In this document: positions 18,183 to 26,953 of the stretch, in pieces
Position numbering within the stretch: the stretch's first letter is position 1
Layout: each line of letters opens with the position of its first letter
Source: Candidatus Pelethosoma merdigallinarum
GTDB taxonomy: Bacteria > Bacillota_I > Bacilli_A > RF39 > UBA660
Assembly: GCA_018716065.1 (NCBI GenBank)
Contig: DVKJ01000048.1
Location: 1 to 47,946 of the forward strand
DNA length: 47,946 nucleotides
Direction: 5' to 3'
The notes under the pieces: generated by a model
Seen by the model: only the letters and a program-made list of their open reading frames with translations
Databases searched by the model: none
Told to the model about the DNA's origin: nothing
Position numbers and translations under genes: made by a program

Positions 18183-18236
18183 AAAAGAAGTATAAAAAAT
18201 TTCATTTTGTTCACACTTAAAATAGAGGTGAAGAAA

Positions 18237-18869
18237 ATGAAACATAGAAGAATAAAACCAAAAATGCTTCCAGTAATTTATGGTCTTATTGCTTTAGTCG
18301 CTATTGGTGGTGCCTACTTAGTAGAAAATGCGTTAAAACAAGCAACTTTTAAAGATGAGGATCATTATGGATACGTGACAAAAACAATTGTAGAAGACGA
18401 AGTTCCAGTTGTTGAAGTAAAGCCAACCATTATTCGTCCTTATAATGATACTGAAATTAAAATTTTAAAGAGCTATTATGATTATAAGGCAGATGAAACG
18501 AGTCAACAAAATGCATTGATTTACCATGATAGTACTTATATGCAAAACAGTGGAGTTGCTTATGGAGGAAAAGATTCCTTTGATGTTGTTGCCATTTTAG
18601 ATGGAGAAGTGACAGAGGTAAAAGAAGATAAATTATTAGGAAAAATTATTCAAATGAAGCATGATAAAGATATTATTAGTATTTATCAAAGCTTATCTGA
18701 AACCAGTATCAAAAAAGGTGATACGGTAAAACAAGGTCAAGTGATTGGAAAAAGTGGAACTTCTAATATTTCAACGGATTTAGGAAGTCATTTATTATTT
18801 GAACTTATTATTAATGGTTCAACCGTAAATCCTGAAGAGTACTATGATAAGTTAGTAAGTGAAATATAG
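18237..18869 (+). CDS. spoIIQ: SpoIIQ-like M23-domain protein
   Basis: A 210-aa protein with one N-terminal membrane segment (about residues 15-32) and a C-terminal LytM/M23 fold. SpoIIQ in the forespore membrane pairs with SpoIIIAH to form the engulfment channel. The M23 metal site is degenerate: the first His/Asp pair is replaced (AYGGKDSFDVVAILDG) and the usual HxH is SHLLFEL, with only one His. So it is probably structural, not a peptidase, as in Bacillus SpoIIQ. ATG 18237 follows GAGGTGAAG; the upstream frame to 18207 is not used. Position next to spoIID and spoIIID supports the name. Confidence 0.85.
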   Translation: MKHRRIKPKMLPVIYGLIALVAIGGAYLVENALKQATFKDEDHYGYVTKTIVEDEVPVVEVKPTIIRPYNDTEIKILKSYYDYKADETSQQNALIYHDSTYMQNSGVAYGGKDSFDVVAILDGEVTEVKEDKLLGKIIQMKHDKDIISIYQSLSETSIKKGDTVKQGQVIGKSGTSNISTDLGSHLLFELIINGSTVNPEEYYDKLVSEI

Positions 18870-18896
18870 GAGCGATTTAAATTTGCTCTTTTTTCT
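18868..18896 (+). terminator. Rho-independent terminator
   Basis: Short GAGC/GCTC stem with an A/T-rich extension and a T6 tail after the spoIIQ-like gene. Confidence 0.6.
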
Positions 18897-18958
18897 TCGA
18901 AAAATAATGTTCATGAAATTCTCTCAATATCTATATACTGAAGTATAGGGGTGTTGTT

Positions 18959-19213
18959 GTGAATAAAGAAATAGAATCAAGGATATTAAAAGAAGCGCAT
19001 ATGATGTTGGAAACCAAAAAGACGGTAAGAGAGTTATCTAATGTTTTTGGAGTATCAAAAAGTACCGTTCACAAAGACCTTAAATATCGATTGATTCGAT
19101 TGGATCATGAGTTATATCAAAAGGTTGAAAAAATTTTAAAATTTCATAAAGAAGTACGTCATTTACGTGGTGGAGAATCCACGAAAAAAAAGTATTTAAA
19201 TTTAGAAATTTAA
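18959..19213 (+). CDS. spoIIID: Stage III sporulation transcription regulator SpoIIID
   Basis: A mother-cell DNA-binding protein that modulates sigma-E and sigma-K genes. The 84-aa length is typical. The helix-turn-helix is TVRELSNVFGVSKSTVHKDL (about 22-41), followed by HKEVRHLRGGESTKKKYL. The start is GTG at 18959 after GGGGTG. It directly precedes the mreB-family gene, as in Bacillus. Confidence 0.95.
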   Translation: MNKEIESRILKEAHMMLETKKTVRELSNVFGVSKSTVHKDLKYRLIRLDHELYQKVEKILKFHKEVRHLRGGESTKKKYLNLEI

Positions 19214-19272
19214 GTAAAAAAATAGGTATGAATATGTTATAATATTAGATATGTAGAAATGAGAGTGATAAA

Positions 19273-20262
19273 GTGTTCGCAAAAGATATAGGAATCGATT
19301 TAGGAACCGCTAATGTACTAATTTATATTAAGGGTCAAGGAATTGTATTAAATGAACCATCGGTAGTAGCTATTGATGCAGAAACGAAAAAACCATTGGC
19401 TGTCGGTACAGAAGCTCGTGAAATGTTAGGAAGAACACCAGGGAGAGTTCATGCGATTCGTCCCATGAAAGATGGTGTGATTGCTGACTTTGAAATCACG
19501 GAGATTATGTTAAATCACTTCATTCGAAAAGTAAATGGAAAGAGTTTCTTTTCAAGACCAAGAATTTTAATTTGTTGTCCATCTAATATTACACAAGTGG
19601 AACAAAATGCAATTAAAGAAGCTGCGGAACGTACAGGAGCTAAAAAAGTATTCTTAGAAGAAGAACCAAAAGTAGCTGCAGTAGGAGCTGGTATGGATAT
19701 TTCTAAACCAAGTGGAAATATGGTTATTGACGTAGGAGGAGGAACCACGGATATTGCAATTCTTTCTCTTGGGGGAATTGTTACAAGTTCTTCTATTAAG
19801 ATTGCTGGAAATACCTTTGATGCAGACATTTTAAAATATATTAAAGATAAATATAAATTATTAATTGGTGATCGTACTGCCGAAGAAATTAAAATGACGA
19901 TTGGTACTGTTTTTCCAGAAGGAAAAAATGAAAAGATGGAAGTACGTGGACGTGATTTAGTAACGGGACTTCCTCATACCATAACACTCTGTTCCGAAGA
20001 AGTGGAAGAAGCTCTTCGTGAAAGCGTTTATATGTTAGTACATGAGGCAAAAAGCGTATTAGAAAAAACTCCACCAGAATTATCTGCAGATATTATTGAT
20101 AAAGGAGTTGTAGTAACGGGTGGAGGAGCCTTGATTGATGGTTTTGATCGTTTACTCGCTCATGAATTAAAAGTTCCTGTTTTCGTTGCTGAAAGTCCAT
20201 TAACATGTGTCGCAGAAGGAACAGGAATCTTATTAGACAACATTCATTTATTAGAAAAATAA
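19273..20262 (+). CDS. mbl: MreB-family actin homologue, Mbl-like
   Basis: A 329-aa bacterial actin that guides cell-wall elongation along the inner membrane. Phosphate-binding motifs are IGIDLGTANVLIY at the N-terminus, VIDVGGGTTDIA near residue 155 and VVTGGGALIDG near residue 280. The gene follows spoIIID, which is the place of mbl in Bacillus; the sequence alone does not separate Mbl from MreB. The start is GTG 19273 after GAGAGTG. A TATAAT box lies at 19238-19243. Confidence 0.92.
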   Translation: MFAKDIGIDLGTANVLIYIKGQGIVLNEPSVVAIDAETKKPLAVGTEAREMLGRTPGRVHAIRPMKDGVIADFEITEIMLNHFIRKVNGKSFFSRPRILICCPSNITQVEQNAIKEAAERTGAKKVFLEEEPKVAAVGAGMDISKPSGNMVIDVGGGTTDIAILSLGGIVTSSSIKIAGNTFDADILKYIKDKYKLLIGDRTAEEIKMTIGTVFPEGKNEKMEVRGRDLVTGLPHTITLCSEEVEEALRESVYMLVHEAKSVLEKTPPELSADIIDKGVVVTGGGALIDGFDRLLAHELKVPVFVAESPLTCVAEGTGILLDNIHLLEK

Positions 20263-20296
20263 ACTATTTTTGTACATTACAAGAATAGTTTTTTTG
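20261..20296 (+). terminator. Rho-independent terminator
   Basis: AAACTATT pairs with AATAGTTT across a 15-base loop; T7 tail. Confidence 0.8.
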
Positions 20297-20398
20297 TTCG
20301 CAAATAGCAAGACAATGTAAATATTAAAAAGCAAGAAACAATTGATAAATAAAGGATTATTCCCGATTCTTACTTTTAAATGGAGAGGGTTAGTGCCA

Positions 20399-20428
20399 TT
20401 GACAACCTGTTTTTTATTATATTATAAT
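20399..20428 (+). promoter_or_regulatory. Sigma-A promoter of the zinc-ribbon gene
   Basis: TTGACA at 20399-20404 and TATAAT at 20423-20428 with an 18-base spacer. Confidence 0.8.
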
Positions 20429-20453
20429 AAAATCGAAAGGTAGGAAAGTAGTT

Positions 20454-21634
20454 ATGAAATGTTTAAAATGTGGGTATGAAAACCCAAATGATGTGCAGTA
20501 TTGTTTACAATGTGGGAATCCATTAACTAGCCCAGCAGTAAATCCTTTAGGAAATAATGTATTGAGTCAGAGTGTTACAAATACTTCAGCACAAAATACG
20601 AATTCAGGTAATCCATCTCAAGCTTTCTAAAAAACAATGATTTTTCCAACTAATCCAACTCCAACGAATCCTGTAGTTTCTGAACCAAAAGTAGAAACAC
20701 CTTCAACGAATAAGAATATTCCTGATATGATGAATGCATTTGAACCGATGAATGATTTTCCACAGGAAACACAAGTTAAAGTTGATCATTCACAGGTTAA
20801 TGAACAAGTTACACAATCAACTATCCCTAATTCTGTGGAAAATATCTCTATCAATTCATCTAAACCTGTGGAAAATGTTGTTCCACCGGTAGTTTCTCCG
20901 ACAAAACCTGTGGAAAACGCAATGGTTGTTCCTGAAAAACCAGCAGAACCAGTCTTTGGTGTGGAAAAGAATAAAGTACAGTCTACTGAACCAGTGACTT
21001 TAAATGATCATCAACTTCAACAATTAACACTTGATTTTGTTGGTAAGAATGGTGCAAAAGTATTAAGCAAAAATATTAATTGGTCGGCCTTCTTATTTGG
21101 ACCATTATACTTCTTTTATCGTCGTATGATTCTTTTTGGAATTTTATTAATGATTATAGAAGGACTTGCCAATAGTTTCGCTTTAAAAATTTTAGGAAAT
21201 TCATCATCTTTTTTCATTGCTATAGTTATCTATGTTTTAGTTGGACTCATTGTTGGTTCATTATTTAAAAATATTTATATGATACATACAAAGAAAAAGA
21301 TTAATAAAGTATTAGCTTATAATCCAAATGAAAGCTTTGAAAATATACGTGTGCAAGTGGCTAGATTAGGGGGAACTAGTATTTCTAATGTTCTTTCTGT
21401 CTTTGGACTTGCGATGGCTTCTCTAGTGATTCTTTTGCCATTTGTTGCTGCCAAAGGAATTGTTGACTTTTTAAGTGAAAACGTTACCATTACAACAAAT
21501 AATCAAAATCAAATATCAGAATATGATAACTTTTAAGATAGTCTATTACTAATGATGATATAACTAATTGTGATGGTACAGTTTACTATAGTTATCGAAA
21601 TGGACAAACAACAGTAGAATGTCGTACAGAATAA
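20454..21634 (+). pseudogene. Zinc-ribbon membrane protein, broken by a nonsense codon and a 3' frameshift
   Basis: Reading from ATG 20454 gives a zinc ribbon (CLKCGYEN...CLQCGNP) and a Ser/Thr/Pro/Asn linker, stopped by TAA at 20628. The same frame continues past it for 302 codons, through a long Pro/Thr/Val linker into a DUF2628-like membrane domain (NINWSAFLFGPLYFFYRR) with about four membrane segments, to a stop at 21534. Beyond that, another frame (about 21545-21634) still reads as protein, including CDGTVYYSYRNGQTTVEC, so the original C-terminus probably continued. Restart at ATG 20637 is possible but has no ribosome site. The promoter and first ribosome site are intact. Two lesions suggest recent decay; a sequencing error or true short product is the alternative. 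Confidence 0.65.
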
Positions 21635-21662
21635 GAATAACTCTGTTTACTCTTATTTTTAA
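21629..21662 (+). terminator. Candidate terminator
   Basis: AATAAGA pairs with TCTTATT across a 14-base loop with T5 behind it, just at the end of the decayed coding tail. Confidence 0.55.
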
Positions 21663-21790
21663 TATACAATGGTAACATAATCAAAAGATAATCGTTACTT
21701 TCTATCACCTGTAAAAAGATTGTCAAATGAAATAGAAAATTGTATATTAAAAACAGATGTGGTATACTACTAATGTAGTAGGTGAATGTT

Positions 21791-22852
21791 ATGGATCCAA
21801 GAATATATATAAAAATCTTTTTCATGGTACTCATCACTTTTATTATTGGATGTAGTATCGTTCCGTTTATCCGCGGAGTTGCTAAACACGTAAATGCACT
21901 GGATATTCCGAATGAAAGAAAAGTTCATAAAAAACCCATGCCTCGTTTAGGGGGAGTGGCAATCTTTCTTGCTTTCTTATGTGGATACATGGTATTCGGA
22001 GAAGCATCTGCGACAATGAACTCTATTTTAATTAGTAGTTTTATTATTGTATTAACTGGAGTCGTGGATGATATTAAACCATTAAAAGCTTCTCATAAAT
22101 TTTTAGGCCAACTATTCGCAGCTTGTGTTATTGTTTTTTATGGAAAGATTATCATGCAAGACTTATCTGCATTTGGCTTTTATGTTGATTTTGGAATTTT
22201 TGCTTATCCCATTACCTTATTCTTTATTTTAGGTTGTATCAACTGTATGAACCTGATTGATGGATTAGATGGCCTAGCCGCAGGTATTAGTGCGATTTAT
22301 TTTGCAACCGTAGGTATTATTGCGACGATGCAAGGAAAATTTGGACTAGATTTTATTTTAACTTTTATAATGCTAGGATCAACTTTAGGATTCTTAGTTC
22401 ATAACTTTAATCCAGCTAGTATTTTTATGGGTGATAGTGGATCCATGTTTTTAGGTCTGATTATTGCGGTGATTGCTTTATTAGGATTTAAAAATGTAAC
22501 CATGACTTCTTTAATCATTCCATTATTAATTTTAGCTATTCCAATATTAGATACCATTTTTGCAATTTTACGTCGTTTACTAAAAGGAGAAAGTATATCG
22601 AAACCAGATAAGTTTCACATTCATCATCAATTGTTGAATCGTAATCTATCACAACGTGCGACCGTATTAATTATTTATTTCATTAATATCTTGTTTGCCG
22701 CATGCTCTATTATTTACGTCTTGAAAGATGCCGTTCTAGGTTATATTAGTTATGGTATTCTGTTAGCGATTGTTCTTGTCTTTGTATTTAAAACCAATGT
22801 TGTTTTTGATAAGAGCGTAAAAGAAAAAATATTAGAAAAATTAAAAAAATAG
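21791..22852 (+). CDS. tagO: Undecaprenyl-phosphate GlcNAc-1-phosphate transferase, TagO/WecA type
   Basis: Joins GlcNAc-1-phosphate to undecaprenyl phosphate, starting wall teichoic acid or other envelope glycans. About 353 aa with 10-11 membrane segments. Conserved loops: KKPMPRLGG (about 45), GVVDDIKPLKA with the DD pair (about 95), NCMNLIDGLDGLAAG (about 155), NFNPASIFMGDSGS (about 215) and the HIHHQLL loop (about 275) typical of the TagO/WecA group and not of MraY. ATG 21791 follows AGGTGA; the in-frame GTG at 21782 overlaps that site. A terminator follows. Confidence 0.9.
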   Translation: MDPRIYIKIFFMVLITFIIGCSIVPFIRGVAKHVNALDIPNERKVHKKPMPRLGGVAIFLAFLCGYMVFGEASATMNSILISSFIIVLTGVVDDIKPLKASHKFLGQLFAACVIVFYGKIIMQDLSAFGFYVDFGIFAYPITLFFILGCINCMNLIDGLDGLAAGISAIYFATVGIIATMQGKFGLDFILTFIMLGSTLGFLVHNFNPASIFMGDSGSMFLGLIIAVIALLGFKNVTMTSLIIPLLILAIPILDTIFAILRRLLKGESISKPDKFHIHHQLLNRNLSQRATVLIIYFINILFAACSIIYVLKDAVLGYISYGILLAIVLVFVFKTNVVFDKSVKEKILEKLKK

Positions 22853-22870
22853 GTCATACTATTTTTTTAT
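22847..22870 (+). terminator. Rho-independent terminator
   Basis: AAATAG/CTATTT stem and T-rich tail, overlapping the stop of the tagO-like gene. Confidence 0.7.
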
Positions 22871-22897
22871 TTTGCCATACTAAGAGTGGGTGATTCT

Positions 22898-23617
22898 ATG
22901 GAAATGAGTCTTAAAGCATTAGAAGTAATTCCTCGTAGTGTGTTATCGTTGATTATTTTATTTGTCGCAACCAAAATGATTGGAAAGAAACAAGTCTCGG
23001 AACTTAGCTTATTTGATTATGTCATTGGAATATCCATTGGAAACTTCGCCGCAGAAATGACAGTTAATACCGATGTTCCCTTTTTCTATGGTGTGATTGC
23101 GGTCTTTGTCTTTGGTTTTATTGCTTTATTTGTTTCTTGGATTACCATGAAAAATATTAAATTACGCCGTTTAATAATTGGAAAGCCCAATATTTTAGTT
23201 AAACGGGGAAAATTATTGGAAGAAAATTTCCGAAAGACGAAATATGATATTCATGATTTTTTAGAACAATGCCGAATTGGTGGTTATTTTGATGTTTCTC
23301 AAATTGAATATGCGATTGTAGAAGCCAATGGAAAACTGACTATTCTTCCTAAAGCAGAATATCAACCGGTTACTCCTAAAGACATGAACCTAAAAGTAGA
23401 TCCAAGTCGCTTAGTAGCTAATATTATTGTAGATGGTCATATTATGGGAAATGCATTAAACGATATGCATAAAGATGAAGAATGGTTAAAAAAAGAATTG
23501 AAAATAAAAGGTTACACTTCATATGAACCTATTCTACTAGCCACATTAGATGCACAAGAAAAATTAGTGGTGTATGAAAAAAATCTTCAAGCCACAGATT
23601 TAGATATTTTAGAATAA
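22898..23617 (+). CDS. DUF421 membrane protein (YetF type)
   Basis: About 239 aa with three N-terminal membrane segments, then a cytoplasmic domain. SLFDYVIGISIGNFAAEM near residue 40 and GKPNILVKRGKLLEENFRK near 105 are the family hallmarks of DUF421 (YetF, YcaP), as is the LR-Q-type strand YAIVEANGKLTILPK. Function in the family is unresolved; some members are linked to spore or stress biology. ATG 22898 is chosen over GTG 22886, since GGGTGAT precedes it. Confidence 0.85.
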   Translation: MEMSLKALEVIPRSVLSLIILFVATKMIGKKQVSELSLFDYVIGISIGNFAAEMTVNTDVPFFYGVIAVFVFGFIALFVSWITMKNIKLRRLIIGKPNILVKRGKLLEENFRKTKYDIHDFLEQCRIGGYFDVSQIEYAIVEANGKLTILPKAEYQPVTPKDMNLKVDPSRLVANIIVDGHIMGNALNDMHKDEEWLKKELKIKGYTSYEPILLATLDAQEKLVVYEKNLQATDLDILE

Positions 23618-23640
23618 TTAATGTTCTTTTAAAAAAACTA

Positions 23641-23669
23641 TTGTCTCACAAGCCATGGTTAGATATAAT
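23641..23669 (+). promoter_or_regulatory. Sigma-A promoter
   Basis: TTGTCT at 23641-23646 and TATAAT at 23664-23669, 17-base spacer, for the 372-aa gene downstream. Confidence 0.75.
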
Positions 23670-23697
23670 GATAATATGTGAGAAATGAGGTAAGGGT

Positions 23698-24816
23698 ATG
23701 ATTGAGCTTGAAAAATTTCAAGAATTAATAAAAAGTTATGGAGAAGATTATAATCAACGTTTTAATAAACACCTTCAAATGAACGAAGATTTTTTTGGTG
23801 ACACGATTCGTATAATTGACTTTTTAAATCATTATTACCACGAACTTTTAAAAGAAAATAATGACGAACAATTAGCTTTACTTCAAAAGAACTTTTCCTT
23901 TTTGCGCCGTATTTTTACAGGAATTGATCAAGATCCAATTGAACTACAACACCTATCAATTTCACCCGATGAATTTCGTCAATCTAAAAAAGGTGTTTTA
24001 AAAGTACGTCGTATTATACCTACACCTTTAGAAAAAAAACAAATCTTTTCACAACTGTTATCTTTATATCGTGTGTTTAATGAACAATTTGATGATCAAG
24101 AATATTTAGTATATACGAATAATAGTATTCATACTTTTGAATTAAAGTCATCTTATTTTCCTCATGTCATAGGATTAAGTTTAGAAGACGCACCAAAAGA
24201 TATGTATCATTATTCACAAAAAGAAAAAGAATATTATCAAAATTTACCTCGTATGTTAGAAAGAATGAATCAAAAAGAAGCTTTACAAAATTTAGATCAA
24301 TATGAACATAAGAGAAATCATAGTTTATTTAATTATGCTTATTTAAAAGTAAAAAGTTCTAGTTTTTCAAGTATTAGTAAAAATGGAATGCCATTATTTG
24401 TATGTCATACTGATCATAAAGAAGGATCTAACATTAAAACAAATATTTTCTTTGCCAAACCAGTTCAATTAGAAGAACAACTGGTATATACATACCTAGG
24501 ATTTCATGAGAATTCAAAATTCAATGAGGGATATGCAGAATCAGGTATGAATCTTTTAGAAAAGAAAAAAGTTCACGGAGAATGTGGCATAACAACAGCT
24601 TTTTTCCGTAAGAATAAAAGTAAATTTCCTAGAAATCTAAAATTAGTTAAATTATATACGATCAACGAACAAGTCCAATTTATTGAACTTTTACTTCCTT
24701 ATTTAGAAAATGGTCATGTTAAGAAAGAACTATCTGACTATCAAAACCGTTTAAAACGAAGTTTATTTGATTATATGAATTTAGAATGTCAAATTAAAAG
24801 AAACTTATCAAAATAA
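23698..24816 (+). CDS. Hypothetical protein, possible PBECR4-type domain
   Basis: A 372-aa soluble protein without membrane segments. The N-terminal 100 residues are helical. The middle (HTFELKSSYFPHVIGLSLED, then a YYQNL helix and YLKVKSSSFSSISKNGMPLFV) resembles the fold of phage-associated nuclease-like PBECR4 domains, with conserved His and Lys positions, but this is recall of pattern and not proven. The C-terminus is a basic helical tail. It has its own promoter and terminator and is not in an operon. If the domain call is right it may be a nuclease or toxin-like protein; otherwise function unknown. Confidence 0.6.
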   Translation: MIELEKFQELIKSYGEDYNQRFNKHLQMNEDFFGDTIRIIDFLNHYYHELLKENNDEQLALLQKNFSFLRRIFTGIDQDPIELQHLSISPDEFRQSKKGVLKVRRIIPTPLEKKQIFSQLLSLYRVFNEQFDDQEYLVYTNNSIHTFELKSSYFPHVIGLSLEDAPKDMYHYSQKEKEYYQNLPRMLERMNQKEALQNLDQYEHKRNHSLFNYAYLKVKSSSFSSISKNGMPLFVCHTDHKEGSNIKTNIFFAKPVQLEEQLVYTYLGFHENSKFNEGYAESGMNLLEKKKVHGECGITTAFFRKNKSKFPRNLKLVKLYTINEQVQFIELLLPYLENGHVKKELSDYQNRLKRSLFDYMNLECQIKRNLSK

Positions 24817-24850
24817 AACTCTTTGGGTCTAGAGACTTAAAGAGTTTTTC
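24815..24850 (+). terminator. Rho-independent terminator
   Basis: Perfect AAAACTCTTT/AAAGAGTTTT stem, 14-base loop, T5 tail. Confidence 0.9.
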
Positions 24851-24977
24851 TAATATTGTCGAAGTGATAGAAAAAGATTACAAAAAGAGTTATAGTAAAA
24901 AAGTAATACCTCCACTTCTAAAATGGATGAATTATACTAAACATAGTAAAATCAACAGAATATTGAACAACACTTGA
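24849..24977 (+). pseudogene. Possible coding remnant
   Basis: The frame of 24864 stays open to TGA at 24975 and reads VIEKDYKKSYSKKVIPP, then LLKWMNYTKHSKINRILNNT: a protein-like basic helical tail with no start or ribosome site. It lies directly before the shared upstream block of the surface-protein gene at 25081, so it may be the remnant of a gene displaced when that cassette arrived. Chance open frame is the alternative. Confidence 0.25.
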
Positions 24978-25009
24978 ATTTCACATTTGCATTTAGCGAG
25001 TTAATATAC

Positions 25010-25057
25010 ATGGGGGGAGGTATCTGATATTGATATTTTCCTTCTTTTTTATACAAT
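25010..25057 (+). promoter_or_regulatory. Promoter with G and T tracts, second copy
   Basis: TTGATA at 25030-25035 and TACAAT at 25052-25057 with a 16-base spacer including T6. G6-A-G2 lies at 25012-25020. The block from ATATACATG to the start codon is nearly the same as at 13081-13160 apart from these tracts. Confidence 0.55.
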
Positions 25058-25080
25058 AAAATAAGAATAGAAGGTGACAT

Positions 25081-26871
25081 ATGAGAACCAGAAAGAAACA
25101 ACGTATTATTATTGGAATGCTGTGTTCTATTTTAGTTGGACTAGCCATAGGCTATGCGGTTCTAAGCCTACAATTAAATATTCAAGGAACCGGAAGTGTC
25201 ATCTCTAACTTTCAAATCTTATTTACGAAAATAGAAGAAGGAACCATGAATGGAGCGAAAACCATTCAAAAAGAAATTGTCGGAGATACCACCGCTAACT
25301 TTATCATTGATCTCAAATCGCCTGGTTCAAATGGAGAATACGTCATTACGGTAGAAAACAGAGGTAATATTGATGCCTATGTAAAAGATATTAAAGGAGT
25401 CGTAGACTCTAATAAAAAAGAACCTAAAGATATCCAATTTAGTATCAATGGATTAAAAGTAAATGATAAACTAAAGGCAAGAGAAACAAAAACATTTAAA
25501 GTAAAAGTAAATTGGAATAGTAATTCAACAACTATACCAGAAACGAGTAAAGATTTAAGCTTAACCATTGATTTTGTACAAGATACAAATAATATTGAAT
25601 CAGGAGGAAATATAACAGAATTAGTTCAAGATTTATTAAAAACAAGTCCCGATGGAACCTATGAATATATGGGAGGAACCTATTTAAAAGGAGTCCAAGA
25701 TTCTAACTACATCTGGTTTGATGGATTCTTATGGCGAATCATGGGAATCAATGAAGATGGAAGTATCCGTATAATTACCGAAGAAAATGTGACAGCTATA
25801 CCATGGGGAGCCGCCAATACAGTTCAAGATTATGACAATAGTTATGTGAATGATTGGTTAAACAATTATTTCTATCCCAATTTAAAAGATAAGTACTTAC
25901 TTGTGAATCAAACATGGTGTAGTGAGACAACATATTCAAATTCAAGAAGAACTACATGTAAAAATAATTTATCGAAAGTACAAAAACCTGTTGGATTATT
26001 ATCACTTGATGAGTTTGAGCTTTCGAGGGACTTTTCAAGTTATTTAGTAAATTCACAATTTTATTGGACATTAACACCAAGAAGTTCATCGATTGTATGG
26101 CGTGTGGAACATCAAGGAATTGCAGGCTCTAGTGGAATTTCCGGTGTGTCTAGCACCGGTGTTCGTCCTGTTATTAATATTCAATCCAATATTTCTGCTA
26201 TATTTGGAACTGGTACTTTGCAAGATCCATTTGTTATTGAAGATCAAAATATGAGAGGTAATCTAAATGAATATAGTTTAATCGGAGAATATGTGACATA
26301 TGCTGGAAGAAATTATCGAGTAGTAGAGACATCTGATCAAGGAACAAAATTAATATTAGATGGATATTACGATCAAAATAATGATGGAATAATAGAAGAG
26401 GTCGATAAAACAGCATACGGAGAAAATTGTACGTTATGTACAACTATAAATGAAGAATCGTTTATCAATTGGATTAGTAATAGTAATGAAATAGATAAAA
26501 ATAAATTAGTCTCAACCACATGGTATCGAGGAGAATATTGGATAGGTGAAAATTATAAGAATAATTTAGAAAGCGCAAGTAATCCCTATGAAGGAAGAGT
26601 GGGGTTAATAAGAGTAGGAGAAATATTATCTGGTCAAAGTGAAACAATCCTATCTAAAAATCATACAACAAACAATAGTTATGGTAATGCTCAAAATTAT
26701 TGGACATCTACATTATATAGTATAGGAAGTGTGTGGAATGTTAAGCTTAATGGTGTTGCCCAAAAAGATGGGAAATCGAATCCGTATTCTATCCGTCCAG
26801 TGATTATGATTTCTCCTGATGTTCAAATACTTAGTGGAAATGGGACCTTTAATAGTCCATATACAATTTAA
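25081..26871 (+). CDS. Surface protein with two DUF6273-like domains
   Basis: A 596-aa full-length paralogue of 13160. Same membrane anchor (MRTRKKQRIIIGMLCSI), same beta domain and two DUF6273-like repeats. Domain 1 has WFDGFLWRIMG, ITEENVTAIPWG and VNDWLNNYFYP; domain 2 has YAGRNYRVVET and CTLCTTINEESFINWIS, and both finish RPV...GTG or GNG. Between NYW and RPV the two paralogues and both repeats have quite different residues, which points to a variable surface or ligand loop. ATG follows AGAAGGTGA. A terminator follows directly. Confidence 0.7.
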   Translation: MRTRKKQRIIIGMLCSILVGLAIGYAVLSLQLNIQGTGSVISNFQILFTKIEEGTMNGAKTIQKEIVGDTTANFIIDLKSPGSNGEYVITVENRGNIDAYVKDIKGVVDSNKKEPKDIQFSINGLKVNDKLKARETKTFKVKVNWNSNSTTIPETSKDLSLTIDFVQDTNNIESGGNITELVQDLLKTSPDGTYEYMGGTYLKGVQDSNYIWFDGFLWRIMGINEDGSIRIITEENVTAIPWGAANTVQDYDNSYVNDWLNNYFYPNLKDKYLLVNQTWCSETTYSNSRRTTCKNNLSKVQKPVGLLSLDEFELSRDFSSYLVNSQFYWTLTPRSSSIVWRVEHQGIAGSSGISGVSSTGVRPVINIQSNISAIFGTGTLQDPFVIEDQNMRGNLNEYSLIGEYVTYAGRNYRVVETSDQGTKLILDGYYDQNNDGIIEEVDKTAYGENCTLCTTINEESFINWISNSNEIDKNKLVSTTWYRGEYWIGENYKNNLESASNPYEGRVGLIRVGEILSGQSETILSKNHTTNNSYGNAQNYWTSTLYSIGSVWNVKLNGVAQKDGKSNPYSIRPVIMISPDVQILSGNGTFNSPYTI

Positions 26872-26872
26872 G

Positions 26873-26892
26873 ATACGAAAACGTATTTTTTT
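26873..26892 (+). terminator. Rho-independent terminator
   Basis: ATACG/CGTAT stem, AAAA loop, T7 tail. Confidence 0.75.
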
Positions 26893-26893
26893 C

Positions 26894-26922
26894 TTTACAC
26901 TATAAGGGCTTTGTGGTATAAT
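26894..26922 (+). promoter_or_regulatory. Sigma-A promoter of typA
   Basis: TTTACA at 26894-26899 and TATAAT at 26917-26922 with a 17-base spacer. Confidence 0.8.
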
Positions 26923-26953
26923 TACTGAGGTTTTTTAAAGGAAGTGAATGTGC

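Noticed and set aside
19515-19829. 104-aa ORF on the minus strand inside mbl
   Set aside because: Shadow of the highly conserved mbl frame; no ribosome site.
23698-24816. Abortive-infection or toxin-antitoxin pair
   Set aside because: It is a single gene with its own promoter and terminator and no partner beside it.
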